NCBI GenBank assembly: GCA_028718985.1
Contig: JAQUKQ010000002.1
Span: forward strand, 1 to 64,000
DNA length: 64,000 nucleotides
Source of the DNA: Desulfobulbaceae bacterium
Lineage (GTDB): Bacteria > Desulfobacterota > Desulfobulbia > Desulfobulbales > VMSU01
Direction: 5' to 3'
The position numbers and the translations under genes were made by a program. The notes under the pieces were generated by a model. The model worked only from the letters and a program-made list of their open reading frames with translations, was not told the origin of the DNA and did no database searches. Below are positions 58,981-64,000 of this stretch, piece by piece. Positions within the stretch are counted from its first letter, which is position 1, and each line of letters begins with the position of its first letter.

Positions 58981-61233
58981 TTACGATGAATTATCGCAAG
59001 GGAATGAGGCTGCACTTGGGTTCGTAGCGCCTTCCAGGAGCGTATTGATGCGGGTAAGCAGAGTTTCCAGGCTCACGGGTTTTTGCAGGAAGGCATTCGC
59101 GCCAGCGACCATGGCGCCACCAGGGTCAAGAGTTTCGCTGAAACCAGAGCAGATGATGATTGGCAGTGTTGGTCGAAGTTGCCTGGCTTTAACCGTCAGT
59201 TGGGCCCCGGTCATTTCCGGCATGGTCTGGTCGGTGATTAGAAGGTCCCAGGCATCGGGAGTTTGGCTCAATGCAGTCCAGGCCTCGGCGCCATTGGCAA
59301 ACAGATCAACTCGGTAACCCGCCCAGCGGAGGAATTGGCTGCTCGTGTCACGGAGCAATGGCTCGTCGTCGACCAGCATGATGCGCTCGTTGGACTTTGC
59401 CCGAGGCAGAGTCAGAGTGGGCATGGCATCTGCCGATCCCGACTGGGCTATCATCGGCAGATAGATGTTGAAGGTAGTGCCGTGCCCCGGTTCGCTGTAG
59501 ACGGCAATGCGGCCATGATGTCCTTTGACGATACCGTGTACCACCGCAAGCCCCAAGCCTGTCCCCCGCTCTTTCTCCTTGGTGGTGAAATAGGGTTCGA
59601 AAATCTTAGCCATGATTTCAGGGGAGATGCCGCAACCGCTATCGCTGACCGAAAGTTTCAAGTAATGGCCTGACGGCAGTTCGACACCGCAGTCGACGAG
59701 TGCCTGATTGATGACGATTTCATGCAGGGAGATGCTCAATACTCCGCCGCTGTCCAGCATGGCGTGATAAGCGTTGGTGCAGAGGTTCATGATCAGTTGG
59801 TGAATTTGGGTGGGATCGGCCAGGACCGTACCGTCCGTGTCGATATCCTGCTTAATTTTGATGGTGCTTGGGATCGAGGCACGCAGCAGTTTAAGTGCCT
59901 CTTTGACGACCAGAGAGATCTGCATGGGCGTCTTTTCTTGTTGCTGTTTGCGGCTGAAGGTAAGTATCTGCTTGACCAGACTGGCTGCTCGGTCGGCGGC
60001 TTTGCGGACGTGGGTGAGGTTCTCCTGCACCGTGGGGTTGTCTTTGGTCAGCATCATCGTCAGATCGGTGAAGCCAATGACTGCTGAGAGGATATTGTTG
60101 AAGTCATGGGCTATGCCGCCTGCTAAGGTACCGATCGACTCCATCTTCTGGGCTTGCTGTAACTGCATCTCGATGTTGTGGAGTTCCTCCTGTTCGGCCA
60201 GGCGTCTACTGATATCACGAGCCAAGCCCATGACGAATCGTTTACCGTCCATCACCAGGATGCCGAGGCGTATTTCAACTGGAATAAGTGCGCCATCTCG
60301 ACGCTTGTGGTGGCTGGTCAGGGTTGCTGTCGCCCCGGGCACCAGTTGTTGCCAAAAATTCTCCCTGTCTTGCCGAGAGACACTCTCCCCGTCGATATCG
60401 GCAACCGTCATCGACAGTAACTCTTCTCGGCTATAGTCCAAGCTGTCGCAAGCCGTTTGATTGACATCGACCAAATGGCCATTTTCGTCATGCAGGAAAA
60501 AGGCGTCGACCCCCTGTTCGATCAACGTGCGAAAGCGGTGTTCGCTGCTGATAAGGTCGCGGGTCTTATGGTCGATACGCTCAAGCATGGTGTTGAAGGC
60601 GGTCGCCATGGTCCCGACCTCGTCGTCACTGGTGACCGTGGCGCGGAGCTGGTAGTTTTGTTCGTAGGCAATGGTGCTGGCCAGGGTCGATAGGTCATGC
60701 AGAGGAGTGGTGATCAAGGTGCAGAGACGTTTGGCGAGAAAGATACTGCAGATCAGGACAACGGCAAGGATCATGGCGAGACTGAGCAGGACCTTCTCTT
60801 TAAATTCGTGCAGGTGGCTCATGTCATCGACCAGCTCTATTGTGCCAATCACCTTACCGTCATGGGTAATTTTTTCGCTGACGGTGATGGCTGTTTTTTC
60901 GGCTTTAAAGCCATCTTGGCGATAGCCCCCGTAGCTGGCAAAGACCTTGCCATTTTGGTCAAGGATTCGAGCCGCAATGACTGAAGCGTCAGCCTTAAGC
61001 GAGTTCAGGACGTTTGTGGCGTCATCAGGCAGAAAAAAGGTTAGCGCAGCTGTGCAATTGCCTCCGAGGATGGCGGCTCGTTCTGTTGAGTTTCTCTGAT
61101 AGGAGGCATTATAGGTTTTGATGATCTGCAGGTAAAAGACAAAGGAAGCAGTGAGTACCGCAAGTGAGGCGATGGCCGAGAGCAGAAGGATAAATTTTCT
61201 GCGGATGGAGCATTTCCCCAGGAGGTATTTCAT
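58981..61233 (-). CDS. Hybrid sensor histidine kinase (membrane sensor-HAMP-PAS-HK-REC)
   Basis: 750 residues from the ATG at 61233 (MKYLLGKCSIRRKFILLLSAIASLAVLTASFVFYLQ); the longer frame to 61461 overlaps the YfiR gene and is rejected. Two membrane helices flank a ~120-residue periplasmic sensor, of CHASE8-like type (ERAAILGGNCTAALTFFLPDDATNVLNSLKADASVIAARILDQNG). HAMP (RLCTLITTPLHDLSTLAS) is followed by PAS (FRTLIEQGVDAFFLHDENGHLVDVNQTAC), the kinase core (GGIAHDFNNILSAVIGFTDL) and a receiver with Asp in WDLLITDQTMPEMTGAQL. It is one base downstream of the YfiR gene, which follows the TonB receptor with overlapping ends, so the three form one operon. Confidence 0.93.
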   Translation of the reverse strand: MKYLLGKCSIRRKFILLLSAIASLAVLTASFVFYLQIIKTYNASYQRNSTERAAILGGNCTAALTFFLPDDATNVLNSLKADASVIAARILDQNGKVFASYGGYRQDGFKAEKTAITVSEKITHDGKVIGTIELVDDMSHLHEFKEKVLLSLAMILAVVLICSIFLAKRLCTLITTPLHDLSTLASTIAYEQNYQLRATVTSDDEVGTMATAFNTMLERIDHKTRDLISSEHRFRTLIEQGVDAFFLHDENGHLVDVNQTACDSLDYSREELLSMTVADIDGESVSRQDRENFWQQLVPGATATLTSHHKRRDGALIPVEIRLGILVMDGKRFVMGLARDISRRLAEQEELHNIEMQLQQAQKMESIGTLAGGIAHDFNNILSAVIGFTDLTMMLTKDNPTVQENLTHVRKAADRAASLVKQILTFSRKQQQEKTPMQISLVVKEALKLLRASIPSTIKIKQDIDTDGTVLADPTQIHQLIMNLCTNAYHAMLDSGGVLSISLHEIVINQALVDCGVELPSGHYLKLSVSDSGCGISPEIMAKIFEPYFTTKEKERGTGLGLAVVHGIVKGHHGRIAVYSEPGHGTTFNIYLPMIAQSGSADAMPTLTLPRAKSNERIMLVDDEPLLRDTSSQFLRWAGYRVDLFANGAEAWTALSQTPDAWDLLITDQTMPEMTGAQLTVKARQLRPTLPIIICSGFSETLDPGGAMVAGANAFLQKPVSLETLLTRINTLLEGATNPSAASFPCDNSS

Positions 61234-61234
61234 C

Positions 61235-61846
61235 TTACCTGACCTCCTGTTTGGCAGGGATAACGCTCTCTGCGTTGCGCAGGAGTTGGGCATCAAAGCG
61301 CAGACCTGCACGTCCTGCCTGTTCTTGATTGATTCTCCAGCGCAGTTTGTTCCCCTTTTCCACCAGGGCGAGCATCCCTCCCTTTTCTGCAAAATCAGCC
61401 TGGTCGGAGACGGTGAGGATTGGCAGCTCTTTAATTTGGGAGAGGATGCTGGGTAGTGCATCTGAGGCTCGAGAATCGATGTAGAGCAGGGCGCAGTCTT
61501 TGAGATCGGCTATGTACAGGGGTAATCGGATATTTTTGACCTTGAGGATATACTTGCTGCTCTTGATGGCCTTGCCTTCAACTGGCGTAAAGGAATCTCC
61601 CAGCGCTTGATCCCCTAGGATGCAGATGGTCATGGTCGATTGCTCGGCAACTTTCTCCTCTTCTGGCCAGTGGACAAAGAGCAGGAAATTGTAGAGAAAA
61701 GCGGACTCCAACTGACGTTTGGAGGGCATTGGCTCGGCATTGGCTTGTGCGGTGTAGAGGCTAGAATAGGCGAGCGAGCCCCACAGCATACAACCCGCAG
61801 TGAGAGAGGTGATGAGCCGCTGAAATCGGAAGTGATCCCTTACCAC
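61235..61846 (-). CDS. YfiR family (DUF4154) periplasmic protein
   Basis: 203 residues with a GTG start at 61846 that overlaps the TonB receptor stop by seven bases. Signal peptide (LITSLTAGCMLWGSLAYSSLYTAQANA) precedes the YfiR domain: SAFLYNFLLFVHWPEEEKVAEQSTMTICILGDQALGDSF and LPSILSQIKELPILTVSDQADFAEKGGMLALVEKGNKLRWRINQEQAGRAGLRFDAQLL. In Pseudomonas YfiR restrains the diguanylate cyclase YfiN in a redox-linked way. Here its partner is the hybrid kinase encoded right after it, and there is no cyclase nearby, so a kinase-sensing role is inferred. Confidence 0.93.
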   Translation of the reverse strand: MVRDHFRFQRLITSLTAGCMLWGSLAYSSLYTAQANAEPMPSKRQLESAFLYNFLLFVHWPEEEKVAEQSTMTICILGDQALGDSFTPVEGKAIKSSKYILKVKNIRLPLYIADLKDCALLYIDSRASDALPSILSQIKELPILTVSDQADFAEKGGMLALVEKGNKLRWRINQEQAGRAGLRFDAQLLRNAESVIPAKQEVR

Positions 61847-63873
61847 TCAGCCTCCATGCCTAGTATCCAGCGCATTCTCTGATTCGGGACGGCATTGAAG
61901 TAGGTGCTCGAGATGTCGGACTCGGCGGTTTGGTATCGGTAGTCGAAGAGGTTGTCGGCCCTGCTGTACAGGGTTACGGTCTTGTTGAGGGCATAGCTGA
62001 GCTTGGCGTTGGTCACAACATAGTCGTTTTGACTCTCGAGTCCGTTGTCTTGTTGATCGCGGTAGATACCGTTTATGTTGAGTTGCCAGCGACCGGGGTG
62101 ATAGTCAACGATAAATGAGCTGAAATCATCATAGGTGTTTGCCTCGAGACCTGAAAAGATATGGGTGTGGCTAAGGGTGAGGCGCAACGCCGTGAACAAA
62201 TCCCAGATGACTCTGGTCTCGAGACCGTCATAGCTCTGGTCGTCGCCGTTATCCCAGGTCTGCCGACCATTGAAAGGGGCAGCAGCGACAATACTCCGCT
62301 CAATGACATCGGTTAAGTGATTATGGAAATAGACCATTTCCAATTCGGTGCTCCGAAAACGTTTTTGGCCGATCAGTTCTGTTGTCTCGATGCGCTCGGG
62401 TTGAAGATCGATATTGCCCATGCTGCGTTGCGAATCGGTGTAAAGTTCGGCGAGAGAGGGTGACCTGAAGGCCGTTCCCCAAAAAGCTTTCAGGGTAAGG
62501 TCGTTACTTGCTTCCCAGATCAGACCCAGCCGGGGGTTGGTGGTGGTGCCGGTGGTATCGTATTGGTCGAAACGCAGGCCTGCCGTGGCATGCAAAGTGT
62601 CTGTCAGATCACGGCGGTACTGGGTGTAAACGCCGTAGTTGTCTAAAAAACGTTCGCGACTGTCGAGAGAGGCGACGTCTTCGATACGCTCGGCGCCACC
62701 AAGGTAGAAGGCTTGGTTGGGTTGGACCTCTTTGCCTGGCTGTGGGTTCCAGTAATTCGTGTAATGGCCTAAGGTGTCGGCACCCTCGTGCCGGTAGCTG
62801 ATGCCGCTCAGAAGGTCGTTTGTACTGTTGATGCGCCAGGTCATATCGAGGCTGCTTTCATAGGAGGAGTTCTGGCTGTAGGGCCCAAGCAGGCGATCTT
62901 CAAGGTATGGTGGAGTGGCGGCGGGGTTAGCCGCACCGAACCAACCGACTGAGGAGAGTTCGTGTCGGGAAAACGAGACAGCGCCTTTTACGGAGATGGC
63001 ATCGGAGAGCTTCCAGTTGTGAGAGAGCGAAGTCATGATGTAGGTGCTTTCAGACCAGGCTGTCCCCGCGGGCGCCACCCCATTAAAGGAGAGGAAATCC
63101 TGGTCTTCATGCTTCATGTAGGCGATTTCGAGTTTTGTATTGTTGAGGGCAAGGGTGGAAGTAAAGTTGAGGTCTTGACTGGGATCGCGGGTGCTTGAGG
63201 GACCTTGCGGAAAATCCTGGCCTTTGTCGTATTCTTCGCCGCGATCGTCGTCATAGCTCAAGGACGCATCTAGCGAGATGGCCCCCAAGGTTTTGCTGAT
63301 ATTGGCGTAGCCGCCCACGGCATCGTTAGCCCCGGCATGGAGATCGGCATTGTTTTCGCCGCTCAGGGTGATGATGTTGACGACGCCGAGGAAGGCATTG
63401 CTGCCGTAGAGCGCAGATCCTGGTCCGCGAATGATTTCGACTTGCCTGACGTTGGCGGTCGATAATACACGGGTGAAGCGAGTTGCAGTCCCAAGAGAGT
63501 TTTCGTTTAAGCGATGGCCGTTCATCATGAACAGTACGGCGCCATTTAAGTTTGCAAGACCTCGGCTGTGAATGAGGGATTGTTGGACGATGTCAATGAG
63601 TCGAGTGCTTTGAAAGCCGGGGACATAATTCAAAAGGTCATAGACATTGTCGATGCCCATGGCCTGGATTTCGTTGCGGGTGAAAACGGTTACCGCCGAC
63701 GGGGCATCGCGCACTGTCTCCGGTTGTTTGGATGCGATACCGACCTCGACTTCCATCAACTCGTCAAGCGACATGGTGTAGAGGTTTGCCTCGTCGGCTG
63801 GAGCTGCCATGGCCTGACTGGCAAGAAACAGGGCGATGACGGGAGCCAAGGTCGTTATGTGATTACTGTTCAT
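61840..63873 (-). CDS. TonB-dependent outer membrane receptor
   Basis: 677 residues. Signal peptide (TLAPVIALFLASQAMAAP); TonB-box-like segment near the start of the mature chain; plug domain with RDAPSAVTVFTRNEIQAMGIDNVYDLLNYVPGFQSTRL and VLSTANVRQVEIIRGPGSALYGSNAFLGVVNIITLSG; then the 22-strand barrel ending in ILGMEAEW with a terminal aromatic. The substrate is unknown; siderophore, haem, vitamin or other small compounds are all possible. No Fur box or riboswitch was recognised upstream, though only about 127 bases are available before the window ends. The YfiR and hybrid kinase genes follow in the same operon, so uptake and sensing may be coupled. Confidence 0.93.
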   Translation of the reverse strand: MNSNHITTLAPVIALFLASQAMAAPADEANLYTMSLDELMEVEVGIASKQPETVRDAPSAVTVFTRNEIQAMGIDNVYDLLNYVPGFQSTRLIDIVQQSLIHSRGLANLNGAVLFMMNGHRLNENSLGTATRFTRVLSTANVRQVEIIRGPGSALYGSNAFLGVVNIITLSGENNADLHAGANDAVGGYANISKTLGAISLDASLSYDDDRGEEYDKGQDFPQGPSSTRDPSQDLNFTSTLALNNTKLEIAYMKHEDQDFLSFNGVAPAGTAWSESTYIMTSLSHNWKLSDAISVKGAVSFSRHELSSVGWFGAANPAATPPYLEDRLLGPYSQNSSYESSLDMTWRINSTNDLLSGISYRHEGADTLGHYTNYWNPQPGKEVQPNQAFYLGGAERIEDVASLDSRERFLDNYGVYTQYRRDLTDTLHATAGLRFDQYDTTGTTTNPRLGLIWEASNDLTLKAFWGTAFRSPSLAELYTDSQRSMGNIDLQPERIETTELIGQKRFRSTELEMVYFHNHLTDVIERSIVAAAPFNGRQTWDNGDDQSYDGLETRVIWDLFTALRLTLSHTHIFSGLEANTYDDFSSFIVDYHPGRWQLNINGIYRDQQDNGLESQNDYVVTNAKLSYALNKTVTLYSRADNLFDYRYQTAESDISSTYFNAVPNQRMRWILGMEAEW

Positions 63874-64000
63874 ATCTTGTGCTGCCAGCTTCGAGAATTA
63901 ACGTGGGGATTTTTCGCGTCGCATGATCCCACCCTTAACGGCAGGATAATTCACGCCCCTGCATCATCACAAAGTATCACAGCAAAAAGTTCAAAGTCAA
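63874..64000. other. Upstream region of the TonB receptor operon, cut by the window edge
   Basis: This 127-base stretch should carry part of the leader and promoter. I see no gene and no recognisable riboswitch; it is too short to exclude one. Confidence 0.35.

Noticed and set aside
61234-61461. An upstream extension of the hybrid kinase frame
   Set aside because: It would overlap the whole end of the YfiR gene; the ATG at 61233 starts a membrane helix directly after the YfiR stop.
63874-64000. A cobalamin or similar riboswitch upstream of the TonB receptor
   Set aside because: No conserved core is recognisable in the available 127 bases.
1-64000. tRNA or rRNA genes, insertion sequences, phage genes or CRISPR arrays
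   Set aside because: None was recognised in the intergenic stretches; no transposase or integrase-like product is encoded in the window. A tRNA scan could not be run here.

Overview
The window reads as chromosome of an anaerobic, respiratory Gram-negative bacterium, most likely a Desulfobacterota (deltaproteobacterial) lineage near Desulfobulbales. The basis is the mix of a CX3CH/CX2CH multiheme quinol-type cytochrome, a small tetraheme class III-like cytochrome, a CcsA-type cytochrome c assembly protein, BamA and AsmA-type envelope proteins, a MobB-MobA fusion, and a selenocysteine peptide/radical SAM pair of a kind known from Geobacter and its relatives. Taxonomy is inference; no rRNA or tRNA gene was seen. 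Genes are dense on both strands.

The most notable locus is 3151-5233 (minus strand). A 100-residue peptide gene (4815-5117) has an in-frame UGA at codon 37, a SECIS-like hairpin just after it, a strong promoter and a good ribosome binding site. It is followed by a 19-bp-stem terminator and then a radical SAM/SPASM maturase. This matches the proposed SbtA/SbtM selenopeptide (RiPP) system. Ordinary gene calling breaks the peptide gene at the UGA.

Layout. 1-3123: a truncated haem-binding DUF3365 sensor and a FecR/DUF6600 proline-rich exported protein. 3151-5233: the selenopeptide locus. 5259-11288: envelope and housekeeping genes (DUF4197, AsmA, LEA-like lipoprotein, RluA pseudouridine synthase, DUF6178). 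11533-14598: a BarA-like hybrid kinase. 14834-20027: a conserved sodium/carboxylate symporter cluster (large subunit, DUF4212 small subunit, exonuclease, DUF294/CBS protein). 20368-25832: murA, a giant AsmA-like protein and a PilZ protein. 26062-27725: cytochrome c assembly. 27897-29623: an orphan NarL-type regulator and a MobB-MobA fusion. 29690-34480: an all-plus-strand thiol/copper-flavoured module (rhodanese lipoprotein, TlpA-like lipoprotein, NosL, small protein, ABC permease and ATPase, Cys-rich membrane protein). 34502-38626: rpoH, a serine hydrolase and uvrC. 38968-43593: hexahaem cytochrome, M3 peptidase, a decayed intradiol dioxygenase and a nitroreductase. 43637-45134: a two-gene membrane HTH/EF-hand cluster. 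45396-50098: a small tetrahaem cytochrome, YjbQ, TM2 protein, a queuosine-mannosyltransferase-like protein, DUF1684 lipoprotein and threonine synthase. 50150-55340: BamA and an unrecognised lipoprotein. 55473-63873: two related hybrid kinases, YfiR and a TonB-dependent receptor.

Taken together the window carries respiratory electron-transfer parts and their maturation, outer membrane biogenesis, signalling, and one compact natural-product-like selenopeptide system. The genes needed to insert selenocysteine (selA, selB, selC, selD) are not in this window and must lie elsewhere if the reading is right.
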